64,000 nucleotides of DNA, taken from positions 19,354-83,353 of the forward strand of contig NZ_PQIA01000024.1 in the NCBI RefSeq assembly GCF_003385235.1. Reading direction: 5' to 3'. The stretch comes from Amycolatopsis circi (GTDB taxonomy: Bacteria > Actinomycetota > Actinomycetes > Mycobacteriales > Pseudonocardiaceae). How positions within the stretch are numbered: position 1 is the stretch's first letter; every line of letters starts with the position of its first letter. Shown here in pieces: positions 1-7,135 of the stretch. The notes beneath the pieces were generated by a model. It did not search any database, had not been told where the DNA came from, and worked only from the letters and a program-made list of their open reading frames with translations. A program made the translations under genes and the position numbers.

Positions 1-629
1 GACACCTGAGCCGGGCTAGTCCGGCATGCGCTCGGAGCAGGTGTCGGGGCTGCCCGCGCTGTCGGCGTGACGCTGAGAGCACTCTGGTGGACGGAGCGCT
101 CTTGTAGCGACTTGGCAGGAAGCCTGTGGAGGGGCGGATACAGACTTGATCGGTCGCCGCGTGGAGGAAGGTGCAAGGGGTGAAATTGCCAGCAAGGCGG
201 ATGCTCCTGGCCGGCACCGTGATGATCAGGGATATCTCCGCCGCGAGGGATGGTTTGTAGGCGTCGGCAGGTCGAATTTGCCGTCCGTGACGCCGCGCAG
301 GAACGCGTCCCGGTCGGAGGGTCGAAGACCAGAGCCAGGCTGCGCTCGCGCGGGAAGCACCTCGGCCCGAGCGACCTCCTCCGGGTCTGAACCGGATCAC
401 TCCCGCTCGCGCGGGACCAATACTCTTTGACCTGCTGTTTTCTTTAGATGGAGGAGGATTTTCGTTCACTTTTTCTCGACGGCAGCTATGTTCCGGAGGC
501 GGTTGCGTCTTCCTTTGAGACTTAGCTCGTCTTGCCGTCGCGTTGCCTTCGGTGCGGTCTGGGAACGCCTGGCACGACACGTTCCGGCACGCAGGGACTG
601 GGCCGCCCGATGCCGCTGTCTGTGCTCGG
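1..629. other. Non-coding stretch at left edge
   Basis: No open frame here has a convincing ribosome binding site, family motif or codon pattern. The only structure I can support is a pair of degenerate CRISPR-like repeats and the AT-richer sequence that follows them (about 421-475). The tail of the stretch is the region downstream of the minus-strand EspG gene. Confidence 0.5.
333..423 (-). CRISPR. Remnant of a type I-E-like CRISPR array (two repeats)
   Basis: Two copies of a degenerate repeat share the core GCTCGCGCGGGA and start exactly 61 bp apart (cores at 344 and 405). That is the 28/29 plus 32/33 period of type I-E arrays. The right copy, beginning GGATCACTCCCGCTCGCGC, is close to the better-preserved repeats at 6801 and 6862. 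In the usual orientation the repeats read on the minus strand, so the leader would lie to the right. The sequence just right of it (TTGACCTGC at about 427) matches the sequence right of the array near 6891. No cas gene is present, so the array looks dead. Confidence 0.6.
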
Positions 630-1382
630 TCACCCCAGTCCGTCGAGGGTGAGGTTCAGTGCGTCGATGAGGTTGGTGCGGTTTCCGCTGCACACGGTGG
701 CTTCCAGACCACCGTTGCCGGTGTCGCTGGTGAACGCCAGGACTCTGCCGTTTCGGGTGAGGTCGTAGACCGTCAGCGGCGTGCTGTGAACCCGTTCCGC
801 GCCAGCGTTTTTGGCGGTGTGGAGTTTGTGCACTGCGGTCCGTTCGGCCCGCATGAGATGGCGAAGGTCGTCGGCGCGCCCGGACATCTCCGAGAGCGGG
901 TCCGCGCCGGTGTCTTCGAGATAGACCGTCGGGACCCGCAGCTGCGCCATTCGCGCCGGTGGATATTCCGGCAGGGCTTCGACCAGCGCCGTGGCGAGGC
1001 TGCGCGGCCGGATCGGGTCGAGCTGGATCGATCGGTGGTCGGTGATCAGCCGTACCGCGTCGCCGCCGGATGCGGCGACGAAGAATGCGCCGTCGTCCTC
1101 GGGACGGCCGGTGAACGCGGTCCAGGAGTAGCACTCCCGCGCGGGTGCGGCGAGCAGTTCCAGCGTGGCCCGGAATTGCGCGGTCAACCGTCCGTCCGGC
1201 GTGGCCAGGCCCAGCTTCGCGAACCGTGCCATCGCCCGTCGTTCGCGCTCCGCCGCGAACTCGGCGGTCGCGTACGTGTCGTCCGGGCTCACCACTGTCG
1301 GCAGCGTCGTCAGCCCGGTGTATTCCCACGCGACGAAAAAAGCTGGGCGCGGCATCCGGACCGGTCTGTCGATGATCGTCAT
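630..1382 (-). CDS. EspG-family ESX secretion-associated protein
   Basis: This 250-residue protein resembles EspG proteins of actinobacterial type VII secretion. These are cytosolic chaperones that bind PE/PPE or WXG-type substrates and deliver them to the ESX machine. The length, a start rich in aromatic residues (FFVAWEYTGL), the central PEDDGAFFVAASGGDAVRLI region with alternating hydrophobic strands, and the conserved C-terminal leucine-rich helix (NLIDALNLTLDGLG) fit the family as I know it. It is the last gene of a four-gene minus-strand operon and begins 9 bp after the proline-rich WXG protein, its likely client. No ESX ATPase or membrane component is in the window, so it must work with a system encoded elsewhere. 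The family assignment is by recognition, not by search. Confidence 0.75.
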   Translation of the reverse strand: MTIIDRPVRMPRPAFFVAWEYTGLTTLPTVVSPDDTYATAEFAAERERRAMARFAKLGLATPDGRLTAQFRATLELLAAPARECYSWTAFTGRPEDDGAFFVAASGGDAVRLITDHRSIQLDPIRPRSLATALVEALPEYPPARMAQLRVPTVYLEDTGADPLSEMSGRADDLRHLMRAERTAVHKLHTAKNAGAERVHSTPLTVYDLTRNGRVLAFTSDTGNGGLEATVCSGNRTNLIDALNLTLDGLG

Positions 1383-1391
1383 CGGCGCGCT

Positions 1392-2777
1392 TCAGCCTCC
1401 GATGGTCGGGGGCGTGGGCGGAAGGCCGGTGCGCGGGTCGCGCAGCCGTCCGTCTTCGTCGTCGACGAGGTCGAACGCGGAATCGTCTTCCAGCCCGTAC
1501 TTTCGCTGGTGTTCCTTGTCTTCCTCGCCTTTGCCGCCCTTGCCTCCGGCCATGCCGCCCATGCCGGGCGCTCCCTTGGACCCTGCCGCCCCTCGGGCCG
1601 GGGAAGTGTTCGCGCCTGCGCGGGTTGCGGGTTCTTCAGCCGCACCGGCTCCGGAACCTGTCCCGGCGGAACCTCCTGCCCGGCCGCCCGCGCTCCCGCT
1701 GGAACCGCCTGAGCCGTTTCCAGCCAGGCCGCCCGTGGGCCCGAATCCGGCGGTAGGCCCGAATCCGGCGACGAAGCCCGGCGAGGAACCGCCGCTGGTG
1801 TTCCCGCCGCTGTTCGGCAGCGACGGGGGCGTCCAGCCTGGGCCGCCTGGGCGGTCGTAGGACGGCGGCGTCCATCCGGACGTCGTCGTTCCGTCGCTGG
1901 GGCCGCCGCCAGGCTGATAGCGCGGTGGTCCGGTCGTTTCGCCGACCGGCACGTGCTGCACCGGAGGGGGCGGTGGCGGAGCGACGGGTTGAGGCGGAGG
2001 GAAGGGTTGCGGCCGCCCGCTCGTGTCCGGGGGCATCACCGGCGGTCGGTAACCGCCGCTGCGCTTGTGCGGATCGTTCGGGTCTTTGCCGTGGTCTGTC
2101 GGCTCCTTGGGCTTCGAGTCGATGTCGACCTTGCCGTCACCGAAGTCTTGCAGTTGCCCGTAGTCGATCTTCAAGCTCTGTCCTGCGGATTTCGCTTGGT
2201 CTGCGTACTGGTTGTACTTGGCGAGGTTCTGCTGCCCGATCTCGTTGTAGCTCTTGATTTTCGTTTCGGTGTCGGTAGTCCGCCAGAACTGTGCCTCGTC
2301 CAGGAAAGTCCGATGCGGCGGCGTCTCCGGCATCGGCTGCAACGACGCTTTCATCTGGTCGAACCCGTGCGCCAGGCCGCTCGTCGCCTGCGAATTCGAC
2401 GTGAAGGTCTGCGACGCGGCCGCCGACACGTCCGACAACGGGCGGATCCTGGCCTGCGCCGCGTCCGCGCCGCCGCCGGTCCACGAGGACTCCAGGCCCG
2501 AGCTCAGCTGCTGGACCCGGCTGCTGATGTCCGAGTGTCGTTCTGCCAGCTTCGTCGCTTGACCGCTGCCGCCGTGCCAGTCCTGGGCACCGTTGGCCGC
2601 CATGATCGCCTTGACCAGGTCCGACTGCGGCGCTGCCTGGTCGCCGAGGTTGCCGTCGAACAGATCGCCGAACCAGTGGCCGACGTCCCCGGCTCGGTCC
2701 CCGACCCATTCCGCGGCGCCTTCGACCGCGTGCCCGACAGCCTTCGCGGCATCGCCGAGGACATCGAAGATCGACAT
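1392..2777 (-). CDS. WXG/PPE-like type VII secretion substrate with long proline/glycine tail
   Basis: The 461-residue protein has an N-terminal helical region with the WXG-like turn ESSWTGGGADAAQARI at about residues 87-102. A helical stretch follows, then a proline-rich linker with runs such as PPPPPPV and PPxY-like repeats, a Gly/Ser/Ala-rich tail, and an acidic C-terminus. This arrangement suggests a secreted or wall-associated T7SS substrate whose helical head is handled by the EspG protein downstream. The ATG at MSIFDVLGDA is preferred because it overlaps the stop of the upstream lipoprotein gene by one base, which suggests translational coupling. A longer upstream reading frame exists but runs back through the lipoprotein gene. 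Proline-rich low-complexity tails are poorly conserved, so the head domain is the useful part for homology. Confidence 0.75.
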   Translation of the reverse strand: MSIFDVLGDAAKAVGHAVEGAAEWVGDRAGDVGHWFGDLFDGNLGDQAAPQSDLVKAIMAANGAQDWHGGSGQATKLAERHSDISSRVQQLSSGLESSWTGGGADAAQARIRPLSDVSAAASQTFTSNSQATSGLAHGFDQMKASLQPMPETPPHRTFLDEAQFWRTTDTETKIKSYNEIGQQNLAKYNQYADQAKSAGQSLKIDYGQLQDFGDGKVDIDSKPKEPTDHGKDPNDPHKRSGGYRPPVMPPDTSGRPQPFPPPQPVAPPPPPPVQHVPVGETTGPPRYQPGGGPSDGTTTSGWTPPSYDRPGGPGWTPPSLPNSGGNTSGGSSPGFVAGFGPTAGFGPTGGLAGNGSGGSSGSAGGRAGGSAGTGSGAGAAEEPATRAGANTSPARGAAGSKGAPGMGGMAGGKGGKGEEDKEHQRKYGLEDDSAFDLVDDEDGRLRDPRTGLPPTPPTIGG

Positions 2778-3406
2778 CACGAACCCGCTTTGTGCTTCAG
2801 GTTCGTCATCACGAGGTCCGCGGTCCGCTCCGTCACCTCGCACGGGTCTTTCGTGCCCTTCTTGGCAGAGCTGAGCCCGATCGACACGTCGACGGTTTCC
2901 TGGTCGCTGACTCCGACGCTGACCTGGCAGTTCTGATCGGCCGCGACGCCGGACGTCGCATGCGCCACGGCGGGGAACCCCTGGATCGGCGAGAGCACCC
3001 GCCACACCACTGCCTGCGGCTTGGTGTTCTGGTAGACGCCGCTCAAACCTTGCTGGCTTTTCGTGTCGTAGGCCACGACCACATTGGCACCGGTGTCGAG
3101 ATTCGACCAAGCGCACGAGGGGCCCAACTGACTGCCCGCGCCGCTGTCCTGCCGCTTTTGCCCCGAGCCGAGGACCGTCTCCACCTGGCTCGGCGTGAGC
3201 CCCGTTTGGCAAGGATCGGCGGACAGCGTGGAGCCCGGCAACGGCGTCTCGACCTTCGGCGCACCGTCATGCGGAAGCACCGCCGACGAGGAATTTCCCG
3301 ACTGCGGTGCCGACGTTGCAGGAGGCGGCTGCGGAGTGTTGTTGCAGCCAGAGACGACGGCCAGCGAAACCAACGTGCATGCGCCGATAAGTGCGCGAAT
3401 CTTCAT
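2777..3406 (-). CDS. DUF3558-family lipoprotein
   Basis: The 209-residue product begins with a lysine-containing signal peptide and a lipobox, VVSGC, with Cys at about residue 21. A Pro/Thr/Ser-rich spacer follows and then the DUF3558 region: ADPCQTGLTP, a central CAW and a C-terminal CEVTERTADLV. The paired cysteines probably form disulfides outside the membrane. Proteins of this family are surface lipoproteins of unknown function that are common in Amycolatopsis and mycobacteria. The start at MKIRALIG overlaps the upstream stop in a TGATG junction; an ATG three codons earlier is possible. The position between two ESX-related genes suggests a role at the secretion site, but that is inferred from context only. 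Confidence 0.85.
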   Translation of the reverse strand: MKIRALIGACTLVSLAVVSGCNNTPQPPPATSAPQSGNSSSAVLPHDGAPKVETPLPGSTLSADPCQTGLTPSQVETVLGSGQKRQDSGAGSQLGPSCAWSNLDTGANVVVAYDTKSQQGLSGVYQNTKPQAVVWRVLSPIQGFPAVAHATSGVAADQNCQVSVGVSDQETVDVSIGLSSAKKGTKDPCEVTERTADLVMTNLKHKAGS

Positions 3407-3867
3407 CAGGCCCACCCGTCGTGCGGCGCGGCAGCATTCTTGACCGAGCTCGCGGCGTTTTGTTCGCCGGAACGGACGATGTGGAGTGCGTCTTCGAGGC
3501 GTCCGATCAACGTGTCGACATACGCGTACTCGCGCTGAATATGGCCTACGCCGTAGCCAAAAGCGCCGATTTTTCCCTCGGCGCCGGTCGCGAGTGTGTT
3601 GAACGTCTTGCTCGCTGGCTCTTCCGCCGGCGGTTTCATGCGGGTGAGTTGCTCCGCCTCGGGGATCATGTTCCCGAGATCGGCGCGGATGCCTTTCGCC
3701 AGGTTCAGCATGCTCATCGCCTCATCATGGCTGAGGCTGAACCCCTGCCCTCCAGGCCCCAGGCCGCCGCCATCGGCCCCGCCTCCTGCGGAGCTGATGG
3801 TTGGGTCCCAGATGCTGAACCCCAAACCATCCAGCCAGTTGCTGGGTTCCGGCGCAAGCTGAACCAC
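3406..3867 (-). CDS. Small helical protein, first gene of the ESX accessory operon
   Basis: I do not recognise a named family in this 153-residue protein. It has a Trp-containing N-terminus (SNWLDGLGF), a Gly-rich loop, and then two predicted long helices (EAMSMLNLAKGIRADL and the VDTLIGRLEDALHIV region). The fold would suit an ESAT-6/WXG-like helical hairpin. The second GTG is chosen as start because GAGGGG lies about 8 bases upstream; a GTG three codons earlier overlaps that site. It opens the four-gene operon with the lipoprotein, the WXG/proline-rich protein and EspG, and is coupled to the lipoprotein by overlapping stop and start codons. It is probably a co-secreted partner or an assembly factor. 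Confidence 0.65.
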   Translation of the reverse strand: MVQLAPEPSNWLDGLGFSIWDPTISSAGGGADGGGLGPGGQGFSLSHDEAMSMLNLAKGIRADLGNMIPEAEQLTRMKPPAEEPASKTFNTLATGAEGKIGAFGYGVGHIQREYAYVDTLIGRLEDALHIVRSGEQNAASSVKNAAAPHDGWA

Positions 3868-4678
3868 AGTGCACACCCCTCAAGTGACACGTCGGTAACT
3901 AGCGTGGAGCGATCATGCCAAGACCTCCCCGACTGTTACTGTATTCGATCGATGACAGTCGGGTGATCAGAATGGCTCATCTCATCGTTGACCAGCGGAC
4001 TTCTGGTCGGAGAAGCGTGCGACACCCAGGAAACCGGCCGCGATAGCGGAGAGTTGGTCATCACGACGGGGACGATGCGTGCGGGCCAGGCCGACCGCGA
4101 CCCACGCCGGACCCCGCTCAAGCGGGGACAACCTGCTGGCCGACGGCTTGCACCCCACGCCGGTCGTTCGCCGGGACCGCAGGCGTATCCGCGCTCGCGC
4201 GGGGAGAGCTGAGCTTGTTTCGGTGCTCATCCGGGCGGGGCCCGCAGTGGGCAAGACGGCGTGCCTGTGACTCGACCTCCCGTCGCGACGGGGCCTGGTG
4301 TCAGTTTGGCGCAGCGTCGAGCGTGCTCAAGCACTGCGCGCGCATCCGATTTTCTTTCTTTTTTGCATGCGATGATGCGATTGCGGTATTTCCGCGAGCG
4401 TGTCGGCCATATTTCATGGCTATGAACATAGCTGCTCAAAATCCGATTATTAAAACGGAACATGGTTTCCGTTGAAACATTCGGGTGATGATGCTCCTTG
4501 CTCCTGCTTTGATCTTCCTGCTGCTGCCAAGATGATCCGAGGAGCGTTGCGCGTAGTCGACGGCGTTGATGCCGATGCGCGTGCGGCAGCTCCCGTTCGC
4601 ATGCGAGGGGGCTCAGGAAATGTGTTCGTCCTGTTCGAGTTGGGAGCCTCTTCGTGTCAAAAAGAAGGGGTTTCTGTA
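3868..4678. other. Intergenic region with decayed repeats and an AT-rich patch
   Basis: No gene is convincing here. The left part is the promoter side of the ESX accessory operon. The middle contains two degenerate CRISPR-like repeats. From about 4340 to 4480 the base composition drops sharply in GC, with runs such as TTTTCTTTCTTTTTTGC, unlike the surrounding DNA. A 7-bp inverted repeat (AACGGAA / TTCCGTT, 4454-4473) lies about 200 bp before the nuclease start and could be a regulator site. Confidence 0.5.
4105..4211 (-). repeat. Two degenerate CRISPR-like repeats
   Basis: The copies have cores GCTCAAGCGGGGACAA (from 4116) and GCTCGCGCGGGGAGAG (from 4193). The first shares its CCCCGCTC...GGGGACAA pattern with the outermost repeat of the array at 6680, including the unusual ACAA tail. 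The spacing is 77 bp rather than 61, so if this was once an array it has suffered an insertion or a repeat loss. No leader-like sequence follows. Confidence 0.4.
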
Positions 4679-6097
4679 ATGCGATTACTTAGATCCGGCA
4701 GAAGACCGGTCCGCTTTCTGGTGGTGTTAGGGTTGGCGGCCGTTCTCGTGTCGACGGTTTCCGCGGGGACCGCGGCTGCCGAACCCGGGTCTGCCGACGG
4801 TAAAGCCGGCCTCGTCACCGACCGGACGACGGCTTCGGGCGCCACCGTTCAGGTGCCGGTCGGCGCGGTCCGGCAGACCAATCCGCCGCCGAGCACGCTG
4901 GCCGAGCGGCTGCGCTGGGAGCCGACGGTCAAGCAACAGACCTATGACGCTGACGCCGGCAAATTCGCTGTCCCCGGGCCGATTCCGCACATCGCCGTTG
5001 ATCCGGTGACGCTCGACGAGTGCGATCACCACAAGTTCCCCGACGGGGCTCCGGTGTGGTGGCACAAGAGCCACTACTCGACGTGCTGGTCCGGGTTTGA
5101 CAACCTGCTCAAGCCTGCCTCGTGCCCGATCTTCTGCGACGACTCGTTGAACTCGTTCCGGCTGGTCGTGATCGGCGTCGGCGACGTGAACGTCGTTCCG
5201 CAAGGTGACGCCAGCCCGCCGGTCCGCAAGGTGCGGTTCACGATCCGGACCAGTACGGCCCAGAAGTCCGGTCCGGAGCCCGCACCCGACAGTTCGCTCA
5301 TCCAGCTTCGGATCAACTGCGCCGCGCTCGACGGCTCGACCTGTCAGAACTCCCAGAACGCCGGCGTGACCAAGACGCTCGGCGAGCTTCGCGCCGGGTT
5401 CGAAACCAGCTTTGATCTCACCGTCTCCGGCACCGGAGCGCTTGGCGACGCGGACAACAAGACCTACTACAACACCTCGCTGACCATCACCAACACCCTG
5501 CCTCCGGGTTACGAGCCGCCGGAGGTCTCGTTGCCCAACGACGCCCTGCGCTGTGACACCTCGACCTACAACTACAACCTCGATACCCAGCGTCGAGACA
5601 GAGGCGCGTGCATTTTCACCGATGTTGACGCGGTCCTGCACTACTCGAAAGCGCCCGGCTCGCCGGTCAAGGCGGTTGCCGATCACATCGCAGAGGCCCA
5701 GAGCCACCCGGAGAACACCAAGCCCGGCGGCGTCGGCAAGACCATCCCGGGTTCCCGGGCCTCCGGCTTCAAGCTGTCCCGGCTGGTCCCCGATCTCGGC
5801 GTGGGGAGGGACGACCGGTACGAAGCCAACCGGCTCATCGCCAAAGCCAACTGCATCCGTTACTGGGGCGTCGATTACACCCAGGGCGGCAAGCTGGACT
5901 GCGACGAGTACCCGTTCGCCTCGACCTACGAGGGAGCGGCGTACAACTTGTGGAACGGCGGCGGCACTGCAATATCGTTCTCGTCGATGCCTCTTGACAT
6001 GGGCGAGAACCGCGCTGCCGGCCGCGCACTGAACGTCTGGTACGCCACCGACCATATCCTCGAGCGAGACACATACTACGTCGACATCGACGGATAG
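4679..6097 (+). CDS. Secreted protein with C-terminal NucA/NucB-type DNase domain
   Basis: This 472-residue protein starts with a typical Sec signal (RRPVRFLVVLGLAAVLVS, likely cleavage after TAAA at about residue 34), so it acts outside the cell. The last ~90 residues carry the NucA/NucB signature: NCIRYWGVDY, then DCDEYPFASTYEGA with its catalytic-site acidic and Glu residues, then a conserved MGENRAAGRALNVWYATDHIL segment and a C-terminal DTYYVDIDG. NucB-type enzymes are sporulation or competence nucleases and biofilm dispersers. The ~350 residues between signal and nuclease are not recognised; they contain several cysteine pairs and beta-rich stretches. The ATG is preceded by AAGGGG. The gene after it starts 27 bp downstream and may be co-transcribed. 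Confidence 0.8.
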   Translation: MRLLRSGRRPVRFLVVLGLAAVLVSTVSAGTAAAEPGSADGKAGLVTDRTTASGATVQVPVGAVRQTNPPPSTLAERLRWEPTVKQQTYDADAGKFAVPGPIPHIAVDPVTLDECDHHKFPDGAPVWWHKSHYSTCWSGFDNLLKPASCPIFCDDSLNSFRLVVIGVGDVNVVPQGDASPPVRKVRFTIRTSTAQKSGPEPAPDSSLIQLRINCAALDGSTCQNSQNAGVTKTLGELRAGFETSFDLTVSGTGALGDADNKTYYNTSLTITNTLPPGYEPPEVSLPNDALRCDTSTYNYNLDTQRRDRGACIFTDVDAVLHYSKAPGSPVKAVADHIAEAQSHPENTKPGGVGKTIPGSRASGFKLSRLVPDLGVGRDDRYEANRLIAKANCIRYWGVDYTQGGKLDCDEYPFASTYEGAAYNLWNGGGTAISFSSMPLDMGENRAAGRALNVWYATDHILERDTYYVDIDG

Positions 6098-6124
6098 GAT
6101 GACCCCGGCGGAACGGAGGCGACC

Positions 6125-6580
6125 GTGGCACAACTGCTGGCCGCGCAGGATACGGAAGTCCTCGTGGCCTACAGCATGTTCGCGATGCTCTCCGGTGGCG
6201 GCGGCGATCCGCTCGCCGACCAACAGGAGATCGCGGCCATCGGCCCTGGCGGCATCGGTTTCTTCAGTGCGGCCAACGACCACACCGCGACCGTGCGCCT
6301 GGAATGCTGGGACGGCGAACCGCCAGCCGACGCCTCCGGCGGCGAGACAGTCACCGGCGCGCTCGCCATCGCCCCATCGGGAGCCGTGGCGCTCGTAGGC
6401 ATCACCACGGGGTTCTCACTCGAGATCCCGACGCCGTTCACCGGGCCGTGCCGAGCGGAGGTCGTCTGCACCGGCCGCGACGAAGCTGCACGCTTGTACA
6501 ACGAAGAGCACGAGTTGTTCTTCGACGACGTCGAGCGGTGGCTTGTCCGATTGTGGCCCGACGAACACCGGAACCAGTAG
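6125..6580 (+). CDS. Small acidic protein downstream of the secreted nuclease
   Basis: I do not recognise this 151-residue protein. It has no signal peptide, a beta-rich middle (GGIGFFSAANDHTATVRLEC) and an acidic helical C-terminus (EEHELFFDDVERWLVRLW). The GTG start follows GGAGG by 7 bases. Co-orientation and the short gap to the nuclease make a cytosolic partner or immunity-like role thinkable, but a signal-bearing nuclease does not need an immunity protein, so this stays a guess. Its codon use looks like that of an ordinary expressed gene. Confidence 0.6.
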   Translation: MAQLLAAQDTEVLVAYSMFAMLSGGGGDPLADQQEIAAIGPGGIGFFSAANDHTATVRLECWDGEPPADASGGETVTGALAIAPSGAVALVGITTGFSLEIPTPFTGPCRAEVVCTGRDEAARLYNEEHELFFDDVERWLVRLWPDEHRNQ

Positions 6581-6679
6581 CCGGTGCCGGGACGCGCCCG
6601 CTGGACGTGTCCCGGCACCGCTCGCCTCAATGGTTTGTCACGGCGGGGAGCGCCCAGCGACCCCCACGTTGGCCTGGCA

Positions 6680-6891
6680 CCACGCGCCCCGCTCGAGTGG
6701 GGACAATCTTCGCGCACGCCAGGCGGACTCGGGGTTCTCCGGTCCACTCTGCTTGCGCGGGGTGCACCGGACGGTTCCACTACGGGGACCGCACTTGAGG
6801 GGACCGCCCCCGCTCGCGCGGGGAAGACGCCCTACCGGTGGGCCCAGTCGCGGCTGTCCGCGGACCACCCCCGCTCGCGCGGGGAAGACAC
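6680..6891 (-). CRISPR. Remnant type I-E-like CRISPR array (four repeats)
   Basis: Repeat cores start at 6691, 6751, 6812 and 6873, giving periods of 60, 61 and 61 bp. The two right-hand copies are nearly identical (GGACC[G/A]CCCCCGCTCGCGC followed by GGGGAAGAC), while the left two are increasingly degraded. This is the expected decay pattern away from the leader. On the minus strand the repeat reads as a typical actinobacterial I-E repeat with the GCGCGAGCGGGG stem. The three spacers are 31-32 nt. No cas1/2 or cascade genes occur nearby, so it is an orphan array. Confidence 0.7.
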
Positions 6892-6950
6892 TTCTTGACC
6901 TGCCGCTTATCGCATGGTCGACGTATTCTCATTCACTTCTGTTTGGTCCT
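6892..6950 (-). promoter_or_regulatory. CRISPR leader-like sequence
   Basis: The sequence directly right of the last repeat (TTGACCTGC, then an AT-richer stretch ending in ATTCACTTCTGTTTG) aligns with the sequence right of the two-repeat remnant at 421-475, where TTGACCTGC and TTCACTTTTTC occur at matching distances. Shared flanking sequence on the leader side implies both remnants came from one ancestral array type or from a duplication. Confidence 0.45.
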
Positions 6951-7135
6951 AGGCAGGTCCGGGGGCCCCTCTGTGCTCCCTCGGTATTGCAGCCTTGACA
7001 GGCGATAGTTGATCTTGGAGGCGGGGGCAGCTCTCCAGGGAGATCGTTGGGCCCTCGATTGGTGGGGACGACGACCGGCGTGGTCTGGCTGGTGGTGTTG
7101 AACCTGGACGGGAAACGCCGTTGCGCCCGTTGAGA

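Larger units (their letters stand above)
6581..7135. other. Non-coding region holding the CRISPR remnant and its leader
   Basis: No gene is supported. The interval contains four degenerate repeats followed by about 60 bp of leader-like sequence, then the region downstream of the relaxase stop codon. Confidence 0.5.

Noticed and set aside
146..430. A 94-codon frame at the left edge
   Set aside because: Its sequence runs through both CRISPR-like repeats and has no ribosome site or recognised motif.
6125..6580. Calling the small acidic protein an immunity protein
   Set aside because: The nuclease is exported by a Sec signal and no toxin-delivery features were found; no immunity family is recognisable.
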